The notes under the pieces: model-generated
Seen by the model: only the letters and a program-made list of their open reading frames with translations
The model's database searches: none
What the model was told of the DNA's origin: nothing
Shown here: positions 1 through 8,393 of the stretch, in pieces
Numbering within the stretch: position 1 is the stretch's first letter
How the letters are laid out: each line of letters starts with the position of its first letter
From: Prochlorococcus sp. AG-355-J04
GTDB lineage: Bacteria > Cyanobacteriota > Cyanobacteriia > PCC-6307 > Cyanobiaceae
Assembly (NCBI GenBank): GCA_003280885.1
Contig: QCDN01000009.1
Coordinates: 1 to 36,034 of the forward strand
Reading direction: 5' to 3'
Length of the DNA stretch: 36,034 bases
Position numbers and translations under genes: made by a program

Positions 1-433
1 AAGGAACTCAGATTTTCAAGGAATAACAAGTAAGAGTGTTAAAAAAGTAGGAAGATGGGTATCTGAAAAAGTGGATTTATTTTTTGATGAAGATAATGAT
101 GATTGGAATGATAAGAATTTTTACGATGATAACAGCGATATTAAGACATTTTCTAGAGAATCAAATTCTTATGAATCTGCTAAACAGCACTCAAAAAGAC
201 CTTTAGAAGCAATATCTCTAAGGCAACCAAAAAATTTACAGACAACTGAGCAAAAAAAATTACCTTATGTGAAAGAGAGTAATGACGAAGATTGGCCAGA
301 TGAAATGGATTTCAAAGTTGAAAGATGGCAAAGAGCTTCAGAAAAAGAGAATAATACTTCGAGAGATCAATCAAACCAACAAGTTCAATCAAAATCAAGA
401 AATCTTCCTAGATCAAGAAGAAGAAGAGTATAG
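1..433 (+). CDS. Hypothetical protein, C-terminal part (5' end outside window)
   Basis: The reading frame is open from base 2 to the TAG at 431-433, so this is the 3' part of a gene that starts before the window. A GTG at 71 could act as a start, but the frame runs upstream of it without a stop, so a longer protein is more likely. The visible 143 residues are hydrophilic and low in complexity. A tryptophan-containing acidic stretch (DNDDW, and later DEDWPDEMDF) is followed by a Ser/Gln/Asn-rich linker and a very basic end, SRRRRV. No enzyme motif or membrane segment is visible, and it looks like a disordered tail. Its last 21 bases overlap the 3' end of the convergent chorismate lyase gene. 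I do not recognise the family and assign no function. Confidence 0.7.
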   Translation, partial: RNSDFQGITSKSVKKVGRWVSEKVDLFFDEDNDDWNDKNFYDDNSDIKTFSRESNSYESAKQHSKRPLEAISLRQPKNLQTTEQKKLPYVKESNDEDWPDEMDFKVERWQRASEKENNTSRDQSNQQVQSKSRNLPRSRRRRV

Positions 434-955
434 TTTCGTAAATTCTTTAATTCCTGAATAACCTAATAAATTTTCTAAATGTGGATTGAATACTTCTCTA
501 ATAATTGTTAGGGGCTTTTTGTCTCGAAAAAATCTATAATTTCTTGACCAGAATGGACCTTTAAAACAAAATTGATCCTCTAACCAATTTGAATTAACAA
601 GTGAAATTCGGTCAACTTCTCTAAACAATTCTGATCTGTCTTGTGTCAAATTCTTCCAAATTGGTTCTTCTTTGGCTTTTAAATTATCATTCACTTGTTC
701 TGCATTCCACCAACTTTCAGCCCATGCTAGGTTTTTATTATTGTTTTTAATCCATACTTGTCTTCTGATTAAAGGTCCATTTAATTGATTTAATTCTTTA
801 GGACCTTCTTCAATGAATAGAGGATCTACTCGCATTGAAATTAGTTTAATTTTCGTCTCTTGATTAGTTAAAAGTTGCAAATGTCTAGTGGGACTTCCAT
901 CCCCAAGCAGCATTAATTTCCATGGACCAGAAATTTTTGGTAATGAATTTTTCAC
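413..955 (-). CDS. Chorismate pyruvate-lyase, DUF98 family
   Basis: Probably converts chorismate to 4-hydroxybenzoate plus pyruvate, the first step of plastoquinone head-group synthesis in cyanobacteria. The family (DUF98, Pfam PF01947) is unlike E. coli UbiC. Family-like blocks are LLGDGSPTRHLQLLT near residues 16-30, PLIRRQVWI with LAWAESWW near 61-84, and the C-terminal GPFWSRNYRFFRDKKPLTII with EVFNPHLENLL. The 180-residue length suits the family. It is the last gene of the minus-strand run behind mnmG, 59 bases after the mnmG stop. The start shown is a GTG at 955-953. The frame stays open upstream for 27 codons to a TAA, and that stretch reads like protein (FNSPKILWEEKASSFL), but it holds no ATG, GTG or TTG. 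The true start may therefore be an unusual codon overlapping the mnmG stop. Function is inferred from family resemblance. Confidence 0.85.
   Translation of the reverse strand: MKNSLPKISGPWKLMLLGDGSPTRHLQLLTNQETKIKLISMRVDPLFIEEGPKELNQLNGPLIRRQVWIKNNNKNLAWAESWWNAEQVNDNLKAKEEPIWKNLTQDRSELFREVDRISLVNSNWLEDQFCFKGPFWSRNYRFFRDKKPLTIIREVFNPHLENLLGYSGIKEFTKLYSSSS
415..426. repeat. (AAG)4 triplet repeat in two overlapping gene ends
   Basis: Four AAG units lie inside the 21-base overlap of two convergent genes. On the plus strand the repeat helps encode the Arg-rich end (RRRRV) of the hypothetical protein. On the minus strand it encodes the terminal SSSS of the chorismate lyase. A change in unit number would alter both C-termini without a frameshift. 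Confidence 0.8.
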
Positions 956-1014
956 TAAAAAAGATGAGGCTTTTTCTTCCCATAAAATTTTTGGTGAGTT
1001 AAAAAGTTTATTAT

Positions 1015-3003
1015 TCAGTGCTCTGACGTAATGCTTTTAAAATGATAACTTTTTTTTACAAAAATATTTGCCTTTTCTTTTTTTATTTCTCTTATTTTTA
1101 GCCAAACAAGTAATGCAGTTAAATCAGCTTTGCTTACTCCTGGAATTTTTGAAGCATCGCCAAAATTTTTTGGCTTTATCTTGTTCAAATTTTCTCTAGC
1201 CTCTAAAGATAATGTATCTATCTTTTCATAATTTATTTCTTGAGGTAGAGATTTACAGCTTTGACGATTTATTTGTTCAATGTTGTTTTTTTGTCTTTTA
1301 AGGTAACCCTCGTATTTAATATCTATTTCAACACCCTCCTGTATTGAAGAACCTAGATTTTTTTCATTCAAATTATATTTAATTAGATCTGAATAATGGA
1401 AGTTTGGCCTTTTTAAGAGTTCTTTCAAAGTTGTTGAGCCTTTGATTTTTGATCCCGTTTCTAATTCTATTTTTTTTGATATTTCATCGGTATTTTTTAA
1501 ACGAGTGTTATTTAATCTAAATTTCTCTTTCTCGAGGAGTTTCATTTTTTCTTGATAGGCCGACCATCTTTTCTCATTAATTAGCCCTATTTGATAACCT
1601 AATGGTGTTAATCTTCTATCTGCATTATCTCCTCTAAGAGTTAACCTATATTCACTCCTACTAGTAAGAACTCTGTATGGTTCTTTGAGATCTTTGGTAA
1701 TTAAATCATTGATCATTGTTCCTATATAACTGCTTTCTCTAGTGAAGATTATTGGGTCTTTTTTGTTTAGTTTTCTTGTCGCATTGACTCCTGCGACTAA
1801 CCCTTGCGCTGCTGCTTCTTCATAACCAGTAGTGCCATTAATTTGTCCGGCGCTAAATAAATATTCAATTTCTTTCGTTTCGAGTGATGTTTGGAGCTGT
1901 GTTGCAGGAATATAGTCATACTCCACAGCATATGCAGGTCTCAACATTTTACATTCACCTAATCCAGGTAAGGTCCTTAAAAGTTCTAATTGAATATTTT
2001 CGGGTAAACCTGTAGAAAATCCTTGTACATAAATTTCAGGGGTATTAATTCCTTCTGGTTCTAAGAAAATTTGATGTGATTCTTTATCAGCAAATTTGAC
2101 GATTTTATCTTCAATTGATGGACAATATCTTGGCCCCTTACTATCAATAAAACCGCCGTAAATTGGAGTTAAATGTAAATTGTCTCTAATTAGTTGATGT
2201 GTTTTGGTACTTGTTCTTGTGATGTGACAACTAACTTGGGGCATATTATTTTTTATATCTGGGTCAAACGAAAAATATTTATCTGCTGCAGTACTTGGTT
2301 GAATATCTAATTCATCAAAAATGATACTTCTTTTATCAACTCTTGCTGGAGTTCCTGTTTTTAAACGTTCTGTTTTGATACCAATTTCGTGCAAATTTTG
2401 AGTAAGACCTTTTGCTGCTTGTTCGCCCGATCTACCAGCTGACATTGATTTATTTCCTATCCATATTCTTCCTTCTAAGAACGTACCAGCTGTTATGATA
2501 ACTGATTTTGCTGAATAATAACTACCAAAGAAAGTCCTTACACCTTTTATTCTTTTTTTTAAGATTTTTTTTGAGTTCAATCCAATTTCTTCAGTTTTTG
2601 CAATATCCAATTCAGTAATCATTGCTTCTTTTAAAGATAAATTATCTGTATTTTGTAGTATTTCAATCATCTTTTTTGAGTATTCTCTTTTATCTGTCTG
2701 AGCTCTTAATGCCCATACAGCTGGACCTCTACTTGCATTTAATATTCTTTTTTGTATAGCTGTTTCATCAGCTAATTTACCAATAATTCCACCTAAAGCA
2801 TCAACTTCATGGACTAACTGACTTTTTGCCGGGCCGCCAACAGCAGGGTTGCAAGGTTGCCAGGCAATCCTATCTAAATTGATTGTAAATAAGGCTGTAG
2901 AAAATCCTAATTTTGCTGTTGTTATAGCCGCTTCGCATCCTGCATGTCCTCCTCCAATAACGATGACGTCAAAAGATTCATTTGTTGAGTGATGATCTTG
3001 CAT
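1015..3003 (-). CDS. mnmG: tRNA uridine-5-carboxymethylaminomethyl modification enzyme MnmG (GidA)
   Basis: FAD-dependent subunit of the MnmE-MnmG complex, which adds (carboxymethyl)aminomethyl groups to wobble uridine 34 of certain tRNAs. The dinucleotide-binding motif GGGHAG is at residues 17-22. It is followed by QPCNPAVGG with the conserved Cys51, then [11 protein letters not shown] and [11 protein letters not shown], the FAD-contacting [18 protein letters not shown], and the family signature [19 protein letters not shown]. The C-terminal part carries the helical MnmE/tRNA-binding region ([18 protein letters not shown]). At 662 residues it is slightly longer than the E. coli protein (about 629). 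The ATG start lies 12 bases after the dnaB stop, so the two are almost certainly co-transcribed. The identification is secure. Confidence 0.97.
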   Translation of the reverse strand: MQDHHSTNESFDVIVIGGGHAGCEAAITTAKLGFSTALFTINLDRIAWQPCNPAVGGPAKSQLVHEVDALGGIIGKLADETAIQKRILNASRGPAVWALRAQTDKREYSKKMIEILQNTDNLSLKEAMITELDIAKTEEIGLNSKKILKKRIKGVRTFFGSYYSAKSVIITAGTFLEGRIWIGNKSMSAGRSGEQAAKGLTQNLHEIGIKTERLKTGTPARVDKRSIIFDELDIQPSTAADKYFSFDPDIKNNMPQVSCHITRTSTKTHQLIRDNLHLTPIYGGFIDSKGPRYCPSIEDKIVKFADKESHQIFLEPEGINTPEIYVQGFSTGLPENIQLELLRTLPGLGECKMLRPAYAVEYDYIPATQLQTSLETKEIEYLFSAGQINGTTGYEEAAAQGLVAGVNATRKLNKKDPIIFTRESSYIGTMINDLITKDLKEPYRVLTSRSEYRLTLRGDNADRRLTPLGYQIGLINEKRWSAYQEKMKLLEKEKFRLNNTRLKNTDEISKKIELETGSKIKGSTTLKELLKRPNFHYSDLIKYNLNEKNLGSSIQEGVEIDIKYEGYLKRQKNNIEQINRQSCKSLPQEINYEKIDTLSLEARENLNKIKPKNFGDASKIPGVSKADLTALLVWLKIREIKKEKANIFVKKSYHFKSITSEH

Positions 3004-3015
3004 TTTAGGATCGAT

Positions 3016-4398
3016 TTAATTAGCTAAATTCCTAAATCTTGTAAATTGGGGTTCAAATAACAATTTAACAGTTCCTACGGGTCCATTTCTATGTTTAGTG
3101 ACAATGATTTCTGTAATTCCTCTATCTTCAGTCTCTGGATTATAGTATTCATCTCTATAAATCATTAATACTAAATCTGCATCTTGTTCAATAGATCCTG
3201 ATTCTCTTAGATCGCTTAACATTGGTCTTTTATTTGTTCTAGACTCTACTCCTCTACTAAGCTGAGATAACGCTACTACTGGTACTTTTAATTCTCTTGC
3301 CATGCTTTTAAGACCTCTTGTTATTCGTGAAAGTTCCTGCACTCTATTATCAGGGGTTGATCCTTCCATTAACTGGAGGTAATCAATCACAATTAATCCA
3401 AGTTCTTTTTTTTGTTCAGCTATTAATCTTCTGCATAGAGATCTCATCTCTAAAACACTTAAGTTAGGCTTGTCATCTATAAATATTGGTAATTGACCTA
3501 ATGAATTGATACCTTCTCCGAGTAATGGCCATTCATCTTGCTGTAATCTTCCTGTTCTTAGCCTGCCACTCTCTATTCCAACTTCCATAGAGAGTAATCT
3601 ATATGTCAACTGTTCTTTACTCATTTCAAGGCTAAATACACACACAGGTAAATCTTGAGATTGTGCAACATTTTTAGCCAGATTAAGAACTATTGAAGTT
3701 TTCCCCATTGAAGGTCTTCCAGCAACAATTATTAAATCACTTCTTTGAAAACCTTGAGTCATCGCATCAAGGTCGTAAAAATTGACTGGAATACCAGCTA
3801 CTGAAGTACCTAATGATCTTGACTCTATTTCATTGAAAGTACTTGTAAGGATTTCAGCTGCTTGAGTCAGGCCTTTTGAAGGTTTTTCTTGACTGATTTC
3901 AAATATTTTTTGCTCTGCTTTATCTAGAACTTCATTAGTATCTTGAGTTTGATCAAAACCTAGTTGAACCACTTCATTTCCAGATCTGATAAGTTGCCTT
4001 CTCATGAATTTGTCGTTAATTAAATTAGCAACTTGTTCTATGGAAGCTGTAGAGGAAACATTTTCAACTAGTTCTACCAGTTTGCTGTTTCCTCCAATTT
4101 TTTCTAGTGTTCCATTATCTGCTAACCAAGCACTCATTGATGTTAAATCAGTTGGTTTACCCTGGGTATGCAACATTAATGCTGTTCTATAAATCTCTTG
4201 ATGGGCATTTATATAAAAAGCTTCAGGTTTAATTAAGTCTGCAATTCTTCCGATCGCATCTGGATCAAGAAGTATGCCACCAAGCACAGCTTCCTCTGCT
4301 TGAACGTTTTGAGGAGGTACTAATCCAGAATTTTCACTATTAAAATCCTTTTTAAAATTTTTATTTTGCCCATTATTTGGAAAAGGTACGGAAACCAT
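3016..4398 (-). CDS. dnaB: Replicative DNA helicase DnaB
   Basis: Hexameric 5'-3' helicase that unwinds DNA at the replication fork. The N-terminal DnaB domain spans about residues 28-130 (PPQNVQAEEAVLGGILLDPDAI). The RecA-like ATPase domain follows, with Walker A GRPSMGKT at 227-234, the Walker B region LIVIDYLQLM, the LSQLSRGVESR motif, and DLRESGSIEQDADLV near the end. At 460 residues it has normal length and runs without interruption through the Walker A and DLRESG positions. It therefore carries no intein, unlike DnaB of some other cyanobacteria. The gene lies between rplI (58 bases upstream) and mnmG (12 bases downstream) in one minus-strand run. Confidence 0.97.
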   Translation of the reverse strand: MVSVPFPNNGQNKNFKKDFNSENSGLVPPQNVQAEEAVLGGILLDPDAIGRIADLIKPEAFYINAHQEIYRTALMLHTQGKPTDLTSMSAWLADNGTLEKIGGNSKLVELVENVSSTASIEQVANLINDKFMRRQLIRSGNEVVQLGFDQTQDTNEVLDKAEQKIFEISQEKPSKGLTQAAEILTSTFNEIESRSLGTSVAGIPVNFYDLDAMTQGFQRSDLIIVAGRPSMGKTSIVLNLAKNVAQSQDLPVCVFSLEMSKEQLTYRLLSMEVGIESGRLRTGRLQQDEWPLLGEGINSLGQLPIFIDDKPNLSVLEMRSLCRRLIAEQKKELGLIVIDYLQLMEGSTPDNRVQELSRITRGLKSMARELKVPVVALSQLSRGVESRTNKRPMLSDLRESGSIEQDADLVLMIYRDEYYNPETEDRGITEIIVTKHRNGPVGTVKLLFEPQFTRFRNLAN

Positions 4399-4456
4399 AT
4401 CTTTAATTGCTTAGATATATACTCTGGCTACTTTTCAAAATAATGCAACAAATTGA

Positions 4457-4912
4457 TTAACTTGTTACTTCAATATTTACTGCTGCATTTACTTCTGGAT
4501 GTAATTTTATTTTTGCAGTAAAGGAACCTAAATTATGAATATCTGGAACAGTAATGTTTCTTCTATCAATTTCTTTTTTAGTTGCCGCTTCTATCGCTTC
4601 GGCGACATCACCATTGGTAACCGTTCCAAAAAGGACACCATCTTCTCCAACTTGTTTTTTGATAGTGAACCTACCTATTGTAGATAATGCAGTTTGGAAA
4701 TCTAAAGCTTCTTGCTTTAATTTATCAGCAGCGATTTTTTCTTTTTCTTTCTTCCTTTCAATTTGTTTAAGGACTGCTGGTGTTACATTCATTGCCTTGC
4801 CATAAGGTAATAAAAAATTTCTTGCGTATCCCGGTGCTACTTCAACTAGATCACCTTCTTTACCTAGTGATGCGATTGTTTCAGTTAATGCGACTTGTAC
4901 TCTTTTAGCCAT
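4457..4912 (-). CDS. rplI: 50S ribosomal protein L9
   Basis: Component of the large ribosomal subunit near the L1 stalk. The N-terminal domain shows [13 protein letters not shown], then the family signature [26 protein letters not shown] long charged connecting helix ([20 protein letters not shown]) leads to the C-terminal rRNA-binding domain. I start it at the ATG at 4912-4910, giving 151 residues. A TTG five codons upstream is in frame but would add MFNIF, which is foreign to the family. The gene lies 20 bases after desC and 58 bases before dnaB. The rplI-dnaB pairing is common in bacteria. Confidence 0.96.
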   Translation of the reverse strand: MAKRVQVALTETIASLGKEGDLVEVAPGYARNFLLPYGKAMNVTPAVLKQIERKKEKEKIAADKLKQEALDFQTALSTIGRFTIKKQVGEDGVLFGTVTNGDVAEAIEAATKKEIDRRNITVPDIHNLGSFTAKIKLHPEVNAAVNIEVTS

Positions 4913-4932
4913 GAAAATATTGAACAATATAG

Positions 4933-5871
4933 TTAATAATAAGACCTAGAGGGTAACTTTACTTTTTTTGCAAGACCAAATTTCGCAAGAATCTTAATAT
5001 GTTCCCATGTTATGTCTATCTGACCTCTAAATAATCCTTGTTTTGCCGAATTGGGAAATGCATGATGGTTATTATGCCAACCTTCTCCAAATGTTAATGC
5101 AGCAACCCACGCATTGTTTTTAGATGAATCACCACTTTCAAATGGTGCTTTCCCCCAACAATGCGTCGCGGAGTTGACTAGCCAAGTTACGTGATAAACA
5201 ACCACAAGCCTTAATGGAATTCCCCAAAGGACTAGAGCCCATCCTCCAACTCCTAATTTTTGACCTATTGCGTACAAAGAAAGTCCAATAGGAATTTGTA
5301 GGAATAAAAAATATTTATTTAGAAATCTATAGTATGGATCCTTGATTAAATCTGCACTTAGTTTTGGAACAGCTTTTAGTGCTTCAACGTCTTTAAACAT
5401 CCAACCCATATGACTCCACCAAAACCCCTTTTTACTATTGTGATGATCTACTTCAGTATCTGAAAACGAGTGGTGATGCCTATGTAAACCTACCCAATCT
5501 ATTGGTCCATGCTGGCAACTTATAGCTCCACAGGTAGCAAAAAATCTTTCTAACCATCTTGGAACAATGAACGATCTGTGTGATAACAATCTGTGATATC
5601 CAAGAGTAACTCCTAAACAAGCAGTTACCCAGTAAAAAAATAATAATGAAGTGACTGCAGGGAGACTCCAAAATTTTGGTTGTACAGCTATAAGGGAAAG
5701 AATATGAATTGCAACCATAAAAACTATTGTTCCCCACGTTTTATGTAGTCTTGGAGGATATCTTTTTGAATGACTGGAAGGTTCCAGTAACTTTTCTGAA
5801 AGTTCTACAACTTTTTCAGCTGGAACAGGTTTTTTTAATTTTGCTGTTTTGTGGAAAATTACTGAATTCAT
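4933..5871 (-). CDS. desC: Acyl-lipid / acyl-CoA delta-9 type fatty acid desaturase
   Basis: Membrane di-iron enzyme that introduces a cis double bond into fatty acyl chains, probably at position 9 of membrane-lipid acyl groups. The three histidine boxes are complete: HRLLSH at 93-98, HRHHH at 130-134 and HNNHH at 266-270. Hydrophobic segments lie near 46-66 and 72-92 before box 1, and near 184-232 between boxes 2 and 3, which fits the usual four-span topology. The length (312) is typical of cyanobacterial DesC. It is the first gene of the minus-strand run leading to rplI, dnaB and mnmG. It is transcribed away from an XRE-like gene across a 75-base region that contains a strong palindrome. 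The exact regiospecificity is inferred. Confidence 0.92.
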   Translation of the reverse strand: MNSVIFHKTAKLKKPVPAEKVVELSEKLLEPSSHSKRYPPRLHKTWGTIVFMVAIHILSLIAVQPKFWSLPAVTSLLFFYWVTACLGVTLGYHRLLSHRSFIVPRWLERFFATCGAISCQHGPIDWVGLHRHHHSFSDTEVDHHNSKKGFWWSHMGWMFKDVEALKAVPKLSADLIKDPYYRFLNKYFLFLQIPIGLSLYAIGQKLGVGGWALVLWGIPLRLVVVYHVTWLVNSATHCWGKAPFESGDSSKNNAWVAALTFGEGWHNNHHAFPNSAKQGLFRGQIDITWEHIKILAKFGLAKKVKLPSRSYY

Positions 5872-5911
5872 GATATTGAAATACTATTTTCAAAATTACC
5901 GATATGTAATA

Positions 5912-5934
5912 TTATCATACTATAGTATTGATAA
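5912..5934. promoter_or_regulatory. Palindrome in the desC / XRE-like divergent promoter with opposed -10 elements
   Basis: A perfect 10-base palindrome TACTATAGTA (5918-5927) is flanked by TTATCA (5912-5917) and its complement TGATAA (5929-5934), with one extra base on the right. The core contains TATAGT, a -10-like hexamer, on both strands (5921-5926 plus, 5924-5919 minus). Transcription from these would start roughly 13 bases before the GTG at 5947 and about 40 bases before the desC ATG. The match is seen directly; the promoter and operator role is inferred. Confidence 0.45.
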
Positions 5935-5946
5935 GTTTAATTATCT

Positions 5947-6645
5947 GTGAGTCTCGGATATCGCGACAAATTATCTAGAGGTCGAAGAGCTATGGCTCAT
6001 TTGATACACCTCTGGCATGAAAGAAATGGATGGTCTCATAGAGTTTTACCATTACTTTCTGAAGTTCTTGATTTGGGTAAAGTTCATAATTCGCAAATTT
6101 CTAATCTTAGGAATGGGAAGTTATCTTCGCCAGGTCCTGAAGTTTTTCTTGCTTTAGCTCAAGTTAATACGATTCTTGATCAAGGTATTGAAAAAATCAG
6201 GGATCGTTTTGAAACTGATTACCCAGAGTTATGGAAATCTTTGGAAGAGTCTGCATTACCCCTAAAAAGTGATTCTGGTAATCCATTGTCGGCGGGGGAG
6301 TTATTCGAGATATTTTCAGGATTAAAATCTTTACCTTCATCTTTTGACTGGTACATAGAAGATGAAGAAGCTTCTGCTTTAAGTGATGCTCTTTCAGTGC
6401 ATTTTTGTCAGAATAAGGCTTGGAGATCATGTAAAATTAAGGTAATGGAAGCCTATGCTGTTAATAAATCTGCCCGTAGAGAACGTTTTGCTGAGGTAAT
6501 AGCAGGAATTAGAGATTATACTGCTGAAGAATTAGATGGAGAACTGCTTGATTTATATGAGGCTTCAAAAAAACTTTCTTATTTTCGGGGTAGGGGACCT
6601 AATGCTTTCCTCGTAGAATTAAGAAATTTAGCTTCTGAAATATAA
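5947..6645 (+). CDS. Unknown protein with XRE-like helix-turn-helix N-terminus
   Basis: A 232-residue soluble protein that I do not recognise as a named family. Residues about 20-75 resemble an XRE/Cro-type helix-turn-helix: HLIHLWHERNGWSHRVLPLL, then VHNSQISNLRNGKLSSPGPE, which matches the usual pattern of recognition helix, Arg-x-Gly-Lys and Pro turn. The remaining 150 residues are mostly charged helix with no clear motif. No membrane segment or signal peptide is seen. The GTG at 5947 is the first usable start, since an in-frame TAA lies at 5938-5940. An ATG at residue 16 is a possible alternative but would cut conserved-looking sequence. It is divergent from desC and 18 bases upstream of a PLP enzyme gene that leads into gcvHP. 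DNA binding is an inference from the motif. Confidence 0.75.
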   Translation: MSLGYRDKLSRGRRAMAHLIHLWHERNGWSHRVLPLLSEVLDLGKVHNSQISNLRNGKLSSPGPEVFLALAQVNTILDQGIEKIRDRFETDYPELWKSLEESALPLKSDSGNPLSAGELFEIFSGLKSLPSSFDWYIEDEEASALSDALSVHFCQNKAWRSCKIKVMEAYAVNKSARRERFAEVIAGIRDYTAEELDGELLDLYEASKKLSYFRGRGPNAFLVELRNLASEI

Positions 6646-6663
6646 CATGAATTTTCATAATAA

Positions 6664-7956
6664 ATGACGCTAAACAATAATTTAAAACTGGCTGAAAACG
6701 CTGTTCTTTCTGTCGAAGAGAGTTTAAGTAAAGTTTTCCAAGAAAGGTCCAATCAGGTTTTCCAGAAATTAGAAAATATTTTGTCAATTTTTAAGGAAGA
6801 AAAAGTTTCTACTAGTCATTTCAATCAATCATCTGGTAGTGGTCATGATGATATATCTAGAGAAAAAATTGATGCGGTTTTTGCAAGATTTTTTCTTGCT
6901 GAAAAGGCAGCTGTGAGAATGCAATTTGTAAGTGGAACGCATGCAATAAGTTCTGTCTTATTTGGAATTCTTAGACCTGGAGATGTAATGTTATCTCTTA
7001 CAGGACAACCATATGACACGTTAGAAGAAGTTATAGGAATAAGGGGAGGAGGAAAAGGCTCACTTAAAGATTTTGAGATTGAATATAAGCAAATAAATAT
7101 CTGTGAGAATTTTGATTCTTTTGAAGAAAAAATTGTTCATTCGTTTAATGAAAATTCATGCAAATTAGTATTTATACAAAAAAGTTGTGGATATAGTTGG
7201 AGAAAGTCTCTTACGAATCATCAGATAGAGAAAATTTGTAGTCTTATTCATTCTCTTGATCCTAAATGTATATGTTTTGTTGATAACTGTTATGGGGAGC
7301 TTGTTGAAGATAGTGAACCAATTTCTAAAGGGGCAAATATAATTGCTGGATCATTGATTAAAAATTTGGGAGGAACAATCGTTCCTACTGGTGGGTACGT
7401 TGCAGGAGACGCAGAGTTGGTTGAGATGGCATGTTCTAGATTAACCTCACCGGGTATTGGTTCTTCTGCAGGAATAAATTTTGGACTAGGAAGATTAATT
7501 TTGCAGGGTTTGTTTTTAGCACCACAAATTGTTCATGAATCACTAAAAGGTGCTGATATGGTTGCAGCAGTCTTTCAAAATTTGGGATTTAAGGTTTTAC
7601 CAGAGCCAGCAACTTATAGATCTGATCTTATTCAGTCAGTAAGTTTGAATAATCCTGACTTGGTACAAAAAGTTTGTCAGTCTTTTCAAAATTCTTCACC
7701 AGTAGATTCTTTTCTGAATGTTGTTCCATCATCAATGGATGGATATGATTCAAAATTATTAATGGCAGGAGGTACATTTATTGAAGGCAGTACAAGTGAA
7801 TTTTCTGCTGATGCCCCTCTAAGAGATCCTTACAATATTTTTGTTCAAGGTGGTTCTCACATAGCTCACATCAAAATTGCATTAATTCGATTATTATTTG
7901 AATTATTAGAGGAAAAATTAATTTCAAAGGATTCTCTACTTCCTTTATCTACTTAA
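6664..7956 (+). CDS. Methionine gamma-lyase family PLP enzyme (aluminum-resistance family)
   Basis: Fold-type I pyridoxal-phosphate enzyme of the family often annotated as aluminum resistance protein or YnbB (Pfam Met_gamma_lyase, PF06838). These are related to cystathionine beta-lyase and methionine gamma-lyase, but their natural substrate is not firmly known. Family blocks visible are SGSGHDD (57-63), VRMQFVSGTHA (84-94), LTGQPYDTLEEVIG (112-125) and the cofactor Asp207 in VDNCYGE. The Schiff-base lysine is probably Lys233 in GSLIKNLGGTIVPTGGYVAG. Length (430) is normal. The stop is two bases before the gcvH start, so it is probably co-transcribed with gcvH and gcvP. This suggests a link to glycine or sulfur amino acid metabolism, which is only inference. 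Confidence 0.9.
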   Translation: MTLNNNLKLAENAVLSVEESLSKVFQERSNQVFQKLENILSIFKEEKVSTSHFNQSSGSGHDDISREKIDAVFARFFLAEKAAVRMQFVSGTHAISSVLFGILRPGDVMLSLTGQPYDTLEEVIGIRGGGKGSLKDFEIEYKQINICENFDSFEEKIVHSFNENSCKLVFIQKSCGYSWRKSLTNHQIEKICSLIHSLDPKCICFVDNCYGELVEDSEPISKGANIIAGSLIKNLGGTIVPTGGYVAGDAELVEMACSRLTSPGIGSSAGINFGLGRLILQGLFLAPQIVHESLKGADMVAAVFQNLGFKVLPEPATYRSDLIQSVSLNNPDLVQKVCQSFQNSSPVDSFLNVVPSSMDGYDSKLLMAGGTFIEGSTSEFSADAPLRDPYNIFVQGGSHIAHIKIALIRLLFELLEEKLISKDSLLPLST

Positions 7957-7958
7957 TA

Positions 7959-8348
7959 ATGTCTTACAAGTTTCCGGACAACCTTAACTATGCTGATACT
8001 CATGAATATGTCTTGGAAGAAAATGGATTATTAAAAATTGGAGTTAGTGAATTCGCCATAGATCAATTAGGAGATATTGTTTTTGTTGAATTAGCTGATC
8101 AAGGGGCGACTTTAGAGAAAGGTGAGACTTTTGGAACAATAGAATCAGTTAAGGCCGTTGAGGAAGTCTATCTACCTTTTTCAGGTGAAATAGTATCTGT
8201 AAATGAAAGTGTTATTGAGAACCCTGAACTTTTACAAAATGATCCGATTGGAGATGGTTGGTTAGTCATTTTGAAACCTGAATCAAAAGCATCAATTGCT
8301 GATTTGATGACTTCTGAGGAATATCAATCAAAGGTTGTACCAAAATAA
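7959..8348 (+). CDS. gcvH: Glycine cleavage system H protein
   Basis: Lipoyl carrier protein of the glycine cleavage system. It shuttles the aminomethyl group from GcvP to the T protein and is reoxidised by the L protein. The lipoylation site is Lys65 in GTIESVKAVEEVYLPFSG, the family signature. The N-terminal DTHEYV and the GDGWLVIL block are also present. Length 129 is normal. It sits two bases after the methionine gamma-lyase-family gene and 45 bases before gcvP. In photosynthetic cells the system serves photorespiratory glycine and one-carbon supply. gcvT is not in this window. Confidence 0.97.
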   Translation: MSYKFPDNLNYADTHEYVLEENGLLKIGVSEFAIDQLGDIVFVELADQGATLEKGETFGTIESVKAVEEVYLPFSGEIVSVNESVIENPELLQNDPIGDGWLVILKPESKASIADLMTSEEYQSKVVPK

Positions 8349-8393
8349 GGCAAACTTTTTAAAAAGAGCTATTTTAAAGAAAAATATTTTAAT

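Noticed and set aside
3016-4398. Intein in DnaB (and likewise in DnaX at 19143-20906)
   Set aside because: Both proteins have normal length and unbroken ATPase motifs, with no splicing-type blocks, so no intein is present.
8355-8366. Palindrome CTTTTTAAAAAG between gcvH and gcvP
   Set aside because: An A/T run with one C and one G is expected by chance at this base composition. It is too short and has no loop to suggest a hairpin, and the spacer is inside an apparent transcript.
6646-8393. Glycine riboswitch upstream of the gcv genes
   Set aside because: The spacers before the PLP enzyme gene, gcvH and gcvP are 18, 2 and 45 bases, too short for the aptamer. No matching structure was seen.
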